Shown piece by piece: positions 33,826 to 43,392 of a stretch of DNA of 64,000 bases. The DNA comes from Pseudomonadota bacterium (GTDB taxonomy: Bacteria; Pseudomonadota; Alphaproteobacteria; Caulobacterales; Caulobacteraceae): NCBI GenBank assembly GCA_018241995.1, contig JAFECT010000001.1, positions 1 through 64,000 on the forward strand, given 5' to 3'. The translations under genes were made by a program, and so were the position numbers. The first letter of the stretch is position 1. Every line of letters begins with the position of its first letter. The notes beneath the pieces were generated by a model that worked only from the letters and a program-made list of their open reading frames with translations, made no database searches and had not been told where the DNA came from.

Positions 33826-33855
33826 AAGGCCCCGCCGCGAGGCGGGGCCTTTTGC
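33826..33855. terminator. Bidirectional intrinsic terminator
   Basis: An 11-base perfect stem (AAGGCCCCGCC, 33826-33836, with 33841-33851) around a GCGA loop, followed by TTTT. It separates the RcnB-type gene from the convergent PepSY gene. Confidence 0.85.
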
Positions 33856-33872
33856 TTGTGCGGCGCCCGGCC

Positions 33873-35006
33873 TCAGGCGAAACGCGACGAGGCCGCGTGC
33901 ACCCGTTTGCGCCGGACGAACATCCAGGCCCCGGTGAGGCCCAGGAGCGTCGGCATGAGCCCGGTCAGGAACACGATCACGGTCCACACCGGGGTGAAGC
34001 CCTCGCCCTCGTGCAGGCGGCGCATGAAGCGGGCGACGGGATCGCCGCCCTGCCGCGCGCGCTCCGCCCTTGCCCCGCCCGAGCGGTCGTCCACCGACAC
34101 TTCCTGCGGCGGTGATCCTTCACCGGCGGCGAACTGAACGCGCCACTGTATGCGACGGCCGGCGGGCCAGGTGATCGAGGTCGGCTTGTCCTTGGGATGC
34201 AGCGCCTGAGCCGCCGCGAGCGCCTGGTCGGCGCTCAGATGCGGCGTGGGCGGCCCATCGCCGAAACCGCCGCGCCCGCCTTCCATCCCGCCGGGACCGC
34301 CGCGCTGAGCCGCGACCGGCCGGCCCGTCAGGGCGCGGGCGCTGTCGGGGAAGCTGATCCAGATGCCGGTCAGGGACAGCAGCGCCAGGGGGATCGCGAC
34401 CAACAGGCCGCCCAGGTGATGCAGGTTGGCGCTCAGCAGCACCGTGCGCCGCCAGCGCAGACCCTTCTGCAGCCCGCCTGTGCGCGGCCACCACAGCCAG
34501 ATGCCGGTCAAGGACGAGATCAGCATCGCCCAGCCCAGCCAGCCCACGATCTTGCGTCCCATCGGCGGGACCAGCAGTTGCCCATGGAAGTCGTGAGCGA
34601 AGCGGTTCAGCCCGGTCATGCCCGCGCCCTGGTCCAGCACCTTGGCGGTGACCGGATCCAGCCACACCGACTGCTGCGACGGGCGCCCGCCCCCGGCCGG
34701 CGGCTTCAGTGGCGCCAGCTGCGCCACCACCGGCCTGCCCGCCCGGTCCGGCAGGCGCAGCCCGCTCAGACGCTTGTCGGGGCCGCCTGCGGCGCGGGCA
34801 GAGGCCGCCAGCGCCTCCAGGCTCGCACGCGGGCCGTCATGGCTCACCGCATAGCGGGCGGGGTGGCTCATCCGGTCGATCGGCTCGCGCAGCATCAGCA
34901 GCGAGCCGGTGATCCCCAGGGGCATCAGCACCACGAACAGCACGATCCCCAGCCAGGAGTGGACCTGCAGCCAGAAGGTCCTCAGGCCCGCCATCGACAC
35001 GTTCAA
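33873..35006 (-). CDS. PepSY-associated membrane protein of the iron-uptake operon (PiuB-like)
   Basis: A 377-residue inner-membrane protein of the PepSY_TM family: four predicted helices, the first near residues 14-38 (WLGIVLFVVLMPLGITGSLLML), and two PepSY-like periplasmic segments. Such proteins accompany siderophore receptors and are thought to be ferric-siderophore reductases or periplasmic partners. The TTG start at 35006 is preferred to the ATG at 34994 because GGAGG lies six bases before it, just at the stop of the upstream piuC-like gene. It is last in the receptor-oxygenase-PepSY operon. The exact activity is inferred from the PiuB family. Confidence 0.8.
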   Translation of the reverse strand: MNVSMAGLRTFWLQVHSWLGIVLFVVLMPLGITGSLLMLREPIDRMSHPARYAVSHDGPRASLEALAASARAAGGPDKRLSGLRLPDRAGRPVVAQLAPLKPPAGGGRPSQQSVWLDPVTAKVLDQGAGMTGLNRFAHDFHGQLLVPPMGRKIVGWLGWAMLISSLTGIWLWWPRTGGLQKGLRWRRTVLLSANLHHLGGLLVAIPLALLSLTGIWISFPDSARALTGRPVAAQRGGPGGMEGGRGGFGDGPPTPHLSADQALAAAQALHPKDKPTSITWPAGRRIQWRVQFAAGEGSPPQEVSVDDRSGGARAERARQGGDPVARFMRRLHEGEGFTPVWTVIVFLTGLMPTLLGLTGAWMFVRRKRVHAASSRFA

Positions 35007-35007
35007 A

Positions 35008-35685
35008 TCAGACCTCCGCCCAGGCGCGCAACAGGTTGTGGTAGGTCCCGGTCAGCTGGATCACCGCCGGGTGCCGGTCCCCGAGTTCGGCGCGTATCTG
35101 GCCCAAAGCCTGGTCCATGCGCCACAGTTCCGTGCGCCGTCCGTCCTCGCGCACCATCGACTGCACCCAGAAGAACGACGCCCAGCGCGAGCCGCGGGTG
35201 ACCGGCATGACCCGATGCACGCTCGAAGCCGGATAGACGATCATGTCCCCGGCCGGAAGCTTCACCGCGTGCTCCCCATAGGCGTCCTCGATCACCAGTT
35301 CGCCGCCGTCGTAGTCGTCCGGATCGCTCAGGAACAGGGTCGCCGAGAGGTCGGTGCGGAAGCGCACCCCGCCCCCAAAGCGGATGGCGTTGTCGATATG
35401 GTCGTCGAAGCCCATGCCCTCGTCGTAGCGGTTGAACAGCGGCGGAAACACGCGCAGCGGCAAGGCGCCCGAGACGAAGGCCTCATTGCGTCCCAAGGCG
35501 GTCAGGATGATCTCGCCCAGCTCGCGCGCCGCGGGCGCATCCTCCGGGACCTGCAGATTGTGCTTGGCCTGGGCCGACTGCGCTCCGGCGGTGACCCGCC
35601 CGTCGACCCAGGGCGTCGTCTCCAGCACGGTGCGGAGGTGGGCGACCTGTTCGGCGCTCAGCGCGGCCTCGATATGCAGCAGCAT
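35008..35685 (-). CDS. piuC: PiuC/YbiX-type Fe(II)/2-oxoglutarate dioxygenase
   Basis: A 225-residue PKHD-type 2-oxoglutarate oxygenase. The iron ligands are in HIDNA (with HxD, DDHIDNA) and the distal [12 protein letters not shown]; the 2-oxoglutarate arginine is in the same VTRGSRW region. [14 protein letters not shown] is typical of YbiX/PiuC. These proteins accompany Fiu/PiuA receptors and are probably involved in iron-siderophore use. ATG 35685 follows AGGAGG. Its stop is two bases before the TTG of the PepSY gene and its start is nine bases after the receptor stop, so the three genes form one operon. Confidence 0.88.
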   Translation of the reverse strand: MLLHIEAALSAEQVAHLRTVLETTPWVDGRVTAGAQSAQAKHNLQVPEDAPAARELGEIILTALGRNEAFVSGALPLRVFPPLFNRYDEGMGFDDHIDNAIRFGGGVRFRTDLSATLFLSDPDDYDGGELVIEDAYGEHAVKLPAGDMIVYPASSVHRVMPVTRGSRWASFFWVQSMVREDGRRTELWRMDQALGQIRAELGDRHPAVIQLTGTYHNLLRAWAEV

Positions 35686-35694
35686 GGCCGCCTC

Positions 35695-38106
35695 CTAGAA
35701 ACTCACGCCGAGCGAAAGGATCAGGGTGCGCCCCGGCGCGGGCGTCGCTCGGGTGCCGAACACCTGGGCGTAGTTCAGCCGATCGGTCAGGTTGTAGCCG
35801 TTCACCGCCAGCCGATAGCGGCCGGTGCGGTAGGCCAGCACGCCGTCCAGAGAGATCGACTCCGGCGTCCGGCCGATCTTGACCAGGCCCGTCGGGTTGG
35901 GCGCCGCGCCCGCGATGCCGTAGGTCAGGTAGAGCCTGCTCTGATAGGTGACCCCGCCGCCCAGCGACCAGCCCTCGAGCCGCCCGTCGAAGTCGTAGTT
36001 GGTCCACAGCGACGCGGCATGGCGCGGCACGAACACCACCTGCCGGCCGATTGTGTAGGGATTGAGCTTGCACACGATCACGCCGGTGGTGGTGCAGCTG
36101 AAATCCTCGCGGATGCGCGCGTCGAGGTAGGTGTAGTTGACGCTCAGGCTCCAGGCCCTGGTCATCCGGCCGTTGGCGCCCAGCTCGAAGCCCCGCACCT
36201 CCTGCTTCTGGCCCGATTGCGCCTGGACGAAACCGGTGTTGGGGTCGGTCTGGGTGGCGTTGGACTTCCTCACGTCGAAGACCGAGGCGGTCAGGGACAT
36301 GCCCTTCACGTTGACCTTGGCGCCCGCTTCCCAGGCCTGGGACACCTCCGGCTCCAGGTCCTTGGCCGAGACCGTCAGGGCGTTGGTCCCCGAGCCGATG
36401 ATCGAGGTCCCCTGCGGCGTGGCCGAGCGCCCCCAGGAGACGTACCAGGTCTGGTTCCGGCTGGGCTCCCAGATCAGGCTGAGTTTGGGATCGAAGAGGG
36501 TCGACTTGGACGAAATCGCGGTGCTGACGAAGGTCACCGAGGTGCTGCGGAAGTTGGCGCGATAGCCGTCCACCCGCGCGCTGGCCAGGACCGACAGCCG
36601 CTCATTCAGCCACAGCCGGTCGGTGACGAAGGCGCCGAGATCCGTCGAGTCGCCGTCGGTGTAGAGCACCGTGGCCGCCGTATCGTTAGTGAAGACGGGC
36701 GAACCCAGGACGTTGGTCGTGCAGGGGCCCGTCGCCGGGCAGGTCTGGTTCGTCGCCGTCGGCAGGAACACGGTGTAGCCGGGCAGCGGGCGAGGGTCGG
36801 GGTTCAGGAGGTCGCGCGGGATGGTGTTGCGCGCGCTGAAGCCGACCGGCAGCGTGTAGGCGAAAAAGGTCTTCTTGTTCTTCTGGTAGGACAGGTCCCA
36901 GCCCAGGATCAGCTCGTTCTTCAGCGATCCGAACAGGCCTTCCATGCGCGCGGTCGAGATGTTCTGCGCGCCCCAGTCCCGCTGATTGTACGGCCCCGAG
37001 CCGCCGAACATCGCCTGCGGGCGCGTGGTCGGATTGTTGTCGAACAGGGCGGTGTTGCAGGCCGCGTTGCAGATATCGACCGTGGTGTACTGGAAATAGC
37101 GCGAGTAGCTGCCGATGCGGCTGTCGCTGGTCAGAGTCAGGCCCGGCGAGACCTTGCGCACATGGCGCTCGGTCAGGATGTCGGCGCGCGAGCGGTCGGT
37201 GTCGGTGTCGTAGCCCAGGAAGTTCGAGCGCGGCACGCCGTATTCGCTGGCGGGCTCGGCGATCAACGAGCCCGGCCGCTGGGCCAGCACCATGCCGTAG
37301 TCGGGCGTGCGCCGGTCCTGCTGGTGGAAGTAGTTGAAGGTCAGGGCGCTGTCGGTCTCGAGCCCGAAACCGATGGCCCCGGCCACGCCCCAGCGGTTGG
37401 AATGGATGCGGTCGCGCTCGACCACCCCGGTCGAGGCGTCCATCAGATTGATCCGGACCGCCGAATTCGGCCCGATCTGCCGGTTGAAGTCGCTGAGCGC
37501 GCGGTAATAGTCGCCATTGCCGACGAACGCATCGACCTCGCCGAAGTCGCGCAGCTTCGGCCCCTTGGAGATGGTGTTGATCGCCCCGCCGACGTTCCCG
37601 CGGCCGAACAGGGCGCCGGACGGGCCCTTCAGCACCTGGACTTCCTGATAGTCGAAGCTGTCGCGCGTATAGACCCCGAAGTCGCGCAGGCCGTCGAGGA
37701 ACACGTCGTCCTTGGCGTCGAAGCCGCGGATCTTGAACTGGTCGCCGTTGAGCGTGCCGCCCTCGCCGATCGCAATGGTGATGCCCGGCACATTGCGCAG
37801 CGCCTGCTCCAGGGTGGTGACGCCCTGCTGGCGCAGCTGTTGCTCACTGATCACCTGGATGGCCTGCGGCGTGTCCTGCAGCGAGCCCGGCAGCACCGCC
37901 AAGCCCGTGTCGCGGTCCAGATGATTGCGCCTGGCCTCGACCGTCACCGGCTTGACCGTGGTCGCGCCCTCGCCCTCATCGACAGCCTCACCCGCGAAAG
38001 CCGGCGCGCCCAGGGCCGACAGGCCCAACGCTCCCACCAGCGCCGCACCGGCGACGCGTGAACGCCTGCGGCTGACGATGCCGGAAACGGCGGGACGGAT
38101 AGACAT
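35695..38106 (-). CDS. TonB-dependent catecholate siderophore receptor (Fiu/PiuA-like)
   Basis: An 803-residue outer-membrane receptor with a signal peptide ending near residue 38 (APAFAGEA), a TonB box region TVKPVTVEARR, and a plug domain with TPQAIQVISEQQL and LRNVPGITIAIGEGG, the siderophore-receptor pattern. The barrel ends in LILSLGVSF. Co-location with PiuC and PepSY genes places it in the Fiu/PiuA class, which imports ferric catecholates and related compounds. ATG 38106 begins the signal peptide. A 15-base palindrome about 60 bases upstream resembles a Fur box, suggesting iron repression. Confidence 0.9.
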   Translation of the reverse strand: MSIRPAVSGIVSRRRSRVAGAALVGALGLSALGAPAFAGEAVDEGEGATTVKPVTVEARRNHLDRDTGLAVLPGSLQDTPQAIQVISEQQLRQQGVTTLEQALRNVPGITIAIGEGGTLNGDQFKIRGFDAKDDVFLDGLRDFGVYTRDSFDYQEVQVLKGPSGALFGRGNVGGAINTISKGPKLRDFGEVDAFVGNGDYYRALSDFNRQIGPNSAVRINLMDASTGVVERDRIHSNRWGVAGAIGFGLETDSALTFNYFHQQDRRTPDYGMVLAQRPGSLIAEPASEYGVPRSNFLGYDTDTDRSRADILTERHVRKVSPGLTLTSDSRIGSYSRYFQYTTVDICNAACNTALFDNNPTTRPQAMFGGSGPYNQRDWGAQNISTARMEGLFGSLKNELILGWDLSYQKNKKTFFAYTLPVGFSARNTIPRDLLNPDPRPLPGYTVFLPTATNQTCPATGPCTTNVLGSPVFTNDTAATVLYTDGDSTDLGAFVTDRLWLNERLSVLASARVDGYRANFRSTSVTFVSTAISSKSTLFDPKLSLIWEPSRNQTWYVSWGRSATPQGTSIIGSGTNALTVSAKDLEPEVSQAWEAGAKVNVKGMSLTASVFDVRKSNATQTDPNTGFVQAQSGQKQEVRGFELGANGRMTRAWSLSVNYTYLDARIREDFSCTTTGVIVCKLNPYTIGRQVVFVPRHAASLWTNYDFDGRLEGWSLGGGVTYQSRLYLTYGIAGAAPNPTGLVKIGRTPESISLDGVLAYRTGRYRLAVNGYNLTDRLNYAQVFGTRATPAPGRTLILSLGVSF

Positions 38107-38165
38107 GGCGAGGACCCCAGATGCGACTGAGACGCAGTCCTAGCGCTACTGCGAAGCACTCGCAA

Positions 38166-38180
38166 TGCGAATCATTCGCA
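38166..38180. promoter_or_regulatory. Candidate Fur box upstream of the siderophore receptor operon
   Basis: A perfect palindrome TGCGAATCATTCGCA centred at 38173, 60-74 bases upstream of the receptor ATG. It is similar to, but not identical with, the core of the Fur consensus (AATCATT centre). Iron-operon context supports the call. Confidence 0.5.
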
Positions 38181-38194
38181 ATACTCGCACGAAA

Positions 38195-38242
38195 CCCTTC
38201 TCCCCTTGTGGGAGAAGGTGTCGCGCAGCGACGGATGAGGGG
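38195..38242. repeat. REP-like element, family 2, copy 1
   Basis: A unit of the form CCCTTCTCCC...GGGAGAAGG...GGATGAGGGG, a type scattered widely in alphaproteobacterial intergenic regions. An inverted copy lies at 38306-38350. Confidence 0.7.
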
Positions 38243-38305
38243 TCGAGGTGGATTTGCCGGACAGGGCACAGGTGAAGGGCGCTACGGATTGGAAGCGCAG
38301 CAAAA

Positions 38306-38350
38306 CCCCTCATCCGGCCTTTGGCCACCTTCTCCCACAACGGGAGAAGG
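38306..38350. repeat. REP-like element, family 2, copy 2 (inverted)
   Basis: ACCCCTCATCC...CCTTCTCCC...GGGAGAAGG, the reverse-complement arrangement of the copy at 38195-38242. The pair flanks about 60 bases and ends at the gatB stop, so it may terminate gatB transcription. Confidence 0.7.
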
Positions 38351-38351
38351 A

Positions 38352-39821
38352 TCAGACCCCCAGCTTGCTCTTCAGCAGGTCGTTCACCGCAGCGGGGTTG
38401 GCCTTGCCGCCGGTGGCCTTCATTACCTGGCCCACGAACCAGCCCATAGCCTGGGGCTTGTCCTTCACCGCCTCGACCTTGTCGGGATTGGCGACCATGA
38501 TCTCGTCGATGGCCTTCTCGATGGCGCCGGTGTCGTTGACCTGCACCAAGCCATGCTTGTCGACGATGGCCTTGGGCGAGCCCTCGCCCGCCCACATGCG
38601 GTCGAACACTTCCTTGGCGATCTTGGACGAGATCGAGCCGTCCTCGATCAGGCCGACAAGCTCATTGATGGCCTCGGGCTTCAGCGGGCTCGCCTCGATG
38701 TCGTGGCCGTCCTTGGCGAGGTTGGCCAGCAGCGCATTGGTCACCCAGTTGGCGACCAGCTTGGCGTCGCGGCCCTTGGCGGCGGCTTCGAAATAGTCCG
38801 CGCGGGCCTGCTCGGCGATCAGGATGCCGGCGTCATAGGCCGACAGGCCGTACTCGCTCATGAAGCGCTTGCGCTTGTCGTCGGGCAGTTCGGGCAGCGA
38901 GCGACGGATATCCTCGATCCAGGCCTCCTCGATCACCAGCGGCAGCAGGTCGGGGTCGGGGAAGTAGCGGTAGTCGTGCGCCTCTTCCTTGGACCGCATC
39001 GAGCGGGTCTCAACCTTGTTGGGGTCGAACAGCCGGGTCTCTTGGTCGATCTTGCCGCCGTCCTCCAGGATCTCGATCTGGCGGCGGGCCTCGTACTCGA
39101 TCGCCTGCTGCATGAAGCGGAACGAGTTGACGTTCTTGATCTCGCAGCGCGTGCCCAGGCCCTCGCCGGGCTTGCGGACCGACACGTTCACGTCGGCGCG
39201 CATGTTGCCCTTCTCCATGTCGCCGTCGCAGGTGCCGAGATAGATCAGGATGGTGCGCAGCTTCTTGAAATAGGCCACCGCCTCGTCCGAGGAGCGCATG
39301 TCCGGCCGCGACACGATCTCCATCAGAGCCGTACCGGCGCGGTTCAGGTCGACGTAGCTCTCGGACGGCGACAGGTCGTGGATCAGCTTGCCCGCGTCCT
39401 GTTCGAGGTGCAGGCGCTCGATGCGGACCTCGAAGGAGGAGCCGTCGTCGCGCTCGACCTCGACCACGCCCTCGCCCACCACCGGCTGGTCGAACTGGCT
39501 GATCTGATACCCCTGCGGCAGGTCGGGGTAGAAATAGTTCTTCCGGGCGAAGCGCGAGGTGCGGTTGATCTCCGCTCGCAGGCCCAGGCCGGTCTTCACC
39601 GCCTGCTCGACGCAGTAGCGGTTCAGCACCGGCAGCATGCCCGGCATGGCGGCGTCCACCAGCGAGACCTGCTCGTTCGGCCCAGCGCCGAAACCGACCG
39701 CGGCGCCCGAGAACAGCTTGGACTTGGAGGCCACCTGGGCGTGGACCTCGAGCCCGATCACGATCTCCCAGGCGCCCGTGCGGCCCTGGATCAGCTTGGA
39801 TTCGGCGAGGTCGGCGGTCAT
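38352..39821 (-). CDS. gatB: GatB: Asp/Glu-tRNA amidotransferase subunit B
   Basis: A 489-residue subunit of the GatCAB amidotransferase, which converts Glu-tRNA(Gln) and Asp-tRNA(Asn) to the amides. The N-terminal kinase-like core has [13 protein letters not shown] (about 18-30) and the nearby [12 protein letters not shown]; the [13 protein letters not shown] and CDIGDMEKG-like [13 protein letters not shown] motifs follow; the C-terminal YqeY/GatB tail-domain with ANWVTNALL binds tRNA. It is separated from gatCA by an oxygenase and an FKBP gene on the other strand. Length and motifs fit the family fully. Confidence 0.95.
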   Translation of the reverse strand: MTADLAESKLIQGRTGAWEIVIGLEVHAQVASKSKLFSGAAVGFGAGPNEQVSLVDAAMPGMLPVLNRYCVEQAVKTGLGLRAEINRTSRFARKNYFYPDLPQGYQISQFDQPVVGEGVVEVERDDGSSFEVRIERLHLEQDAGKLIHDLSPSESYVDLNRAGTALMEIVSRPDMRSSDEAVAYFKKLRTILIYLGTCDGDMEKGNMRADVNVSVRKPGEGLGTRCEIKNVNSFRFMQQAIEYEARRQIEILEDGGKIDQETRLFDPNKVETRSMRSKEEAHDYRYFPDPDLLPLVIEEAWIEDIRRSLPELPDDKRKRFMSEYGLSAYDAGILIAEQARADYFEAAAKGRDAKLVANWVTNALLANLAKDGHDIEASPLKPEAINELVGLIEDGSISSKIAKEVFDRMWAGEGSPKAIVDKHGLVQVNDTGAIEKAIDEIMVANPDKVEAVKDKPQAMGWFVGQVMKATGGKANPAAVNDLLKSKLGV

Positions 39822-39929
39822 GACGGTCTTTCAGGCGATAGAATGCTCCTCGCATCTATGGCGCGCCGCCCCTGCTGTCCATAAGGCGAAGGGCGTTGCG
39901 GCCCGCCAAGCCTGTGTTACCTGTCGCGC

Positions 39930-40826
39930 ATGACCGACCTAGCCACCGTTCCAGGCCAGTCCCTCGCCGACCGCGTGATCCACGAGGCGTTCTGGCGCGA
40001 CAACTTCCAGGGCCTGACCATCGGCGGCGCCGTGCCCGCTCCCGGTTCCAACGGCCCCGCGCCCGAAGCGCTCGATCTGGCGCACCGGCGTATGGTCCAG
40101 GAGGGCTATTTCCAGGAGACCCATCCGCTGCTGGGCGAACTGGCGCCGCGCCTTGCCCAGGCGGTCGTGCGCCTGGTCGAGCTCGACCTGCCGACCCCGT
40201 TCCTGTTCATGTTCGACGAGGCCTGGAACGCCTTCCGCGCGCTCGGCCCCATGGTCGCCCACCACCTGGGCGAGGACTATATGATGCTGCCGGACTTCTG
40301 GGTCTGGCACGTCGATCCCAAGGCCGGGCAAGCCGGCTGGACGCCCCACCGCGACAAGGGCGCCATGAGCCTGGCGCCGGACGGTTCGCCCCTGTCCCTG
40401 ACCATCTGGGTGCCCCTGACCGCCGCCACGCCCCAGAACGGCTGCATGTACATCGTGCCCGCCGACAAGGACCGGCTCTACGGCACGCCCAACATGGGCC
40501 AGATCGGCTGCGATCCCGCCGCGATCCGCGCCCTGCCCGTCGTTCCCGGCGAATACCTCTGCTGGAACCAGGCGGTGATGCATTGGGGCGGCCAGACCAG
40601 CCCCTTCGCGCCGCATCCGCGTATCTCCATGGCCTTCGAGTTCCAGCGCGGCGGCATGCGGCCGTTCAACGAGCCGCAGATGAAGTCCGACGTCGACCTC
40701 AGCTTCGAGCAGCGCCTGCGCCTGATCGCCAAGCAGATCCTGCAGTACCAGCACATGTATCCGCTGCGCGCCGACGTGCGCGAGGCGGCCGAGACCATCC
40801 TTCAGCGCGTGCCCGCGCCCGTCTGA
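39930..40826 (+). CDS. Phytanoyl-CoA dioxygenase (PhyH) family protein
   Basis: A 298-residue putative Fe(II)/2-oxoglutarate oxygenase. The HxD iron ligands are in WTPHRDKGAM and the distal histidine in NQAVMHWGGQTS; arginine in HPRISMAFEF probably binds 2-oxoglutarate. The double-stranded beta-helix is supported by SLTIWVPLTAATPQNGCMYI. Family members hydroxylate small molecules or fatty-acyl CoAs; the substrate here is unknown. No signal peptide. It is transcribed with, and 20 bases before, the FKBP gene. Confidence 0.75.
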   Translation: MTDLATVPGQSLADRVIHEAFWRDNFQGLTIGGAVPAPGSNGPAPEALDLAHRRMVQEGYFQETHPLLGELAPRLAQAVVRLVELDLPTPFLFMFDEAWNAFRALGPMVAHHLGEDYMMLPDFWVWHVDPKAGQAGWTPHRDKGAMSLAPDGSPLSLTIWVPLTAATPQNGCMYIVPADKDRLYGTPNMGQIGCDPAAIRALPVVPGEYLCWNQAVMHWGGQTSPFAPHPRISMAFEFQRGGMRPFNEPQMKSDVDLSFEQRLRLIAKQILQYQHMYPLRADVREAAETILQRVPAPV

Positions 40827-40846
40827 CCCTTCCGGAGCCCGACCCG

Positions 40847-41353
40847 ATGCATCCTGTCCGCGCCGCCCTCTTCGCCGCCGCCCTGGCCGGCGCCTCGGCC
40901 CTCGCCGTCTCAGCGACCGCCGCGCCCACCGATCCGCACGCGGACTCCAAGTTCCTGGTCAACAACGCCCACGCCAAGGGCGTCCACGTCCTGCCTGGCC
41001 TCCAGTACAAGATCCTGAAATCCGGCCCCGCCACGGGCGCCCACCCGACCCGCAAGGACGACATCAAGGTCCGCTACGAGGGCCGGCTGGTCGACGGCAA
41101 GGTGTTCGACAGCTCCTACAAGGACGGCGACGGCACGGTCACCTTCCAGCTCGGCCGCCTGATCCCCGGCTGGATCATCGGCGTGCAGCTGATGCGCCCG
41201 GGCGACGAGTGGGAGTTCTACATTCCCGCCGAGATGGCATACGGCGAAAAGGGCGCGGGCAACGGCGTCATCCCGCCCAACGCCACCCTGATCTTCAAGC
41301 TGGAGCTGGTCTCGGCGACCCCGCACGTGGAGCCGGCGGCTCCGGCGAAGTGA
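40847..41353 (+). CDS. Secreted FKBP-type peptidyl-prolyl isomerase
   Basis: A 168-residue periplasmic PPIase with a signal peptide (AALFAAALAGASALAVSATAA). The FKBP domain has VRYEGRLVDGKVFDSSY, LIPGWIIGVQLMRPGDEW and the AYGEKGAGNGVIPPNATL loop, with the conserved tryptophan and tyrosines of the active site. It would help fold envelope or outer-membrane proteins. ATG 40847, preceded by GGAG, starts the signal peptide. Repeats follow the stop. Confidence 0.92.
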   Translation: MHPVRAALFAAALAGASALAVSATAAPTDPHADSKFLVNNAHAKGVHVLPGLQYKILKSGPATGAHPTRKDDIKVRYEGRLVDGKVFDSSYKDGDGTVTFQLGRLIPGWIIGVQLMRPGDEWEFYIPAEMAYGEKGAGNGVIPPNATLIFKLELVSATPHVEPAAPAK

Positions 41354-41371
41354 GACGCTGGAAAAACCGTT

Positions 41372-41513
41372 TCCCCGGCGAAGGCCGGGGCCCAGACCGA
41401 TCCCGACGCAAGTCGGGACCCAGCGAGAATTGGTTCAGCCGGTAGAGACGGATTTTTGCTGGCTACCGGCCTTCGCCGGTATGGGTCTGGATTCCGGCCT
41501 TCGCCGGGAACAC
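41372..41513. repeat. Cluster of GGCGAAGGCC-type intergenic repeats
   Basis: Four hairpins in 140 bases: CCCCGGC-gaag-GCCGGGG, GTCCCGAC-gcaa-GTCGGGAC, CCGGC-cttc-GCCGG and TTCCCGGC-type with its complement. These tetraloop hairpins are a common dispersed family in alphaproteobacteria. They lie between the FKBP gene and the convergent gatA and may end both transcripts. Confidence 0.65.
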
Positions 41514-41528
41514 GGAGTTAGTGCGGAT

Positions 41529-43007
41529 CTAAGCCCACCACTTCTCCGCCTTAGCCCGGAACCCGGCCGCGTCCTCCAGCGCGCCCGCGAGCGAGAAGAT
41601 CGTCCCCTCGTCCAGCGGCTTGCCGATTAGCTGCAGGCCCAGCGGCAGGCCGTTGGCGTCGAGGCCCGCGGGCACGGAGATGCCCGGCATGCCGGTCAGG
41701 TTGGCGGTCACGGTGAAGACGTCGTTCAGATACATGGTCACCGGATCGACCCGCTTGTCGCCAAGCGCGAAGGCCGCCGACGGCGTGGACGGCGTCAGGA
41801 TGGCGTCGACCTTGCCCCAGACCTTCTCGAAGTCCTCGGCGATGCGGCGGCGCACCTTCAGCGCCCGCACATAATAGGCGTCGTAATAGCCGGCGGAGAG
41901 CACATAGGTGCCGATCAGCACCCGGCGCTTGACCTCATTGCCGAAGCCCTCGGCGCGGGTGTTCTCGTAGAGCTCGGTCAGGCTCTTGCCGTCGGCGCGC
42001 AGGCCGTAGCGCATGCCGTCATAGCGGGCGAGGTTCGACGACGCCTCGGCCGGAGCCACCACATAGTAGCAAGGCAGGGCGTACTTGGTGTGCGGCAGGG
42101 AGATGTCGACGATCTCGCAGCCGGCCGCGCGCATCCACTCGATGCCCTGGCGCCACAGCGTCTCGATCTCGGCGGGCATGCCGTCGACGCGATACTCCTT
42201 GGGCACGCCGATGCGCAGACCCTTCACCGACTTGCCGACGAAGCTCGGGAAGTCCGGCAGGTCGACGTTGAGGCTGGTGGAGTCCTTCGGATCATAGCCC
42301 GACATGGACTTGAGCAGGATCGCGGCGTCCTCGACCGTCTTGGCGATCGGCCCGGCCTGGTCCAGCGACGAGGCGAAGGCGACGATGCCCCAGCGCGAGC
42401 AGCGGCCGTAGGTCGGCTTGATCCCGACGGTGCCGGTGAAGGCCGCGGGCTGGCGGATCGAGCCGCCGGTGTCCGACGCGGTCGCGCCCAGGCACAGGTC
42501 CGCCGCCACCGCAGAGGCCGAGCCGCCGGACGAGCCGCCGGGCGTCAGCTCCGCATTCGACGCCTTGGAGCGCCAGGGATTGACCACCGGCCCCCAGGCC
42601 GAGGTCTCGTTGGACGAGCCCATGGCGAACTCGTCCATGTTCAGCTTGCCCAGCATCACCGCGCCGTCGCGCCAGAGATTGGCGCTGACGGTCGACTCGT
42701 ACTGCGGGACGAAGTCGCCCAGGATCTTCGAGCCCGCCGTGGTGCGGTGGCCCTCGGTGCAGAACAGGTCCTTCACGCCCAGCGGCGCGCCTTCCAGCTC
42801 GCCGCCCTCGCCCCTGGCCAGCCGGGCGTCCGACGCGCGCGCCATGTTGAGCGCGTGCTCGAAGGTCGGCAGGACGTAGGCGTTCAGGCTCGGGTTGGCC
42901 TTCTCGATCGCGTCGATATGGGCCTTGGTGATCTCTTCCGAGGAGAAGCTCTTGGCCTTCAGGCCGTCGAGCGCGGCCTTCAGGGTCAGGTTGGTCAGGC
43001 TGGACAT
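41529..43007 (-). CDS. gatA: GatA: Asp/Glu-tRNA amidotransferase subunit A
   Basis: A 492-residue amidase-signature enzyme, the glutaminase subunit of GatCAB. The Lys-Ser-Ser triad is seen in [22 protein letters not shown] and the [14 protein letters not shown] serine. It produces ammonia from glutamine and channels it to GatB. Either the ATG at 43007 or the GTG one codon earlier could start it; both overlap the gatC stop (TGA, 43007-43009), so gatC and gatA are coupled. Confidence 0.95.
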   Translation of the reverse strand: MSSLTNLTLKAALDGLKAKSFSSEEITKAHIDAIEKANPSLNAYVLPTFEHALNMARASDARLARGEGGELEGAPLGVKDLFCTEGHRTTAGSKILGDFVPQYESTVSANLWRDGAVMLGKLNMDEFAMGSSNETSAWGPVVNPWRSKASNAELTPGGSSGGSASAVAADLCLGATASDTGGSIRQPAAFTGTVGIKPTYGRCSRWGIVAFASSLDQAGPIAKTVEDAAILLKSMSGYDPKDSTSLNVDLPDFPSFVGKSVKGLRIGVPKEYRVDGMPAEIETLWRQGIEWMRAAGCEIVDISLPHTKYALPCYYVVAPAEASSNLARYDGMRYGLRADGKSLTELYENTRAEGFGNEVKRRVLIGTYVLSAGYYDAYYVRALKVRRRIAEDFEKVWGKVDAILTPSTPSAAFALGDKRVDPVTMYLNDVFTVTANLTGMPGISVPAGLDANGLPLGLQLIGKPLDEGTIFSLAGALEDAAGFRAKAEKWWA

Positions 43008-43294
43008 CACTCGACCACCTTGGGCACGACGAAGAAGCCGTCCGCGGCCTTGGGCGCGTTGGCCAGGATGCGCTCGGGATCGCCGCCGTCGGTGACTTCG
43101 TCCGCGCGCAGCGGAGTCGTGGCCTCCACGGCCGTGGTCATGGGCTCGACGCCCTGCACGTCGACCTCGTTCAGCTGCTCGATCCAGGCCAGGATGCCGT
43201 TCAGCTCGCCCACGATGGCTTGCAGGCGGTCTTCCGGTTCGGCGATGCGGGCGAGATGCGCGACCCTGCGAACGGTCGCGACGTCGACGGCCAT
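43007..43294 (-). CDS. gatC: GatC: Asp/Glu-tRNA amidotransferase subunit C
   Basis: A 95-residue subunit that wraps around and stabilises GatA-GatB. It has the family start [19 protein letters not shown], the [21 protein letters not shown] stretch, and the end [12 protein letters not shown]. It is the first gene of the gatCA pair and overlaps gatA by four bases. Length is normal. Confidence 0.93.
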   Translation of the reverse strand: MAVDVATVRRVAHLARIAEPEDRLQAIVGELNGILAWIEQLNEVDVQGVEPMTTAVEATTPLRADEVTDGGDPERILANAPKAADGFFVVPKVVE

Positions 43295-43392
43295 GACTAG
43301 GCTCCTATTGCGTTGCAGCAGGGACTAGGCAGGCGTCGCCGGTTTGACAAGGGCCGTTTGACAAGACCGGGCGTGCGGCCCAAAGCGGCGCC

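Noticed and set aside
34909..38061. A 1050-codon open frame antisense to the siderophore receptor and piuC
   Set aside because: The opposite strand encodes a receptor and oxygenase with clear motifs; the antisense product is Arg/Gln/Val-rich with no domain, a typical GC-rich shadow.
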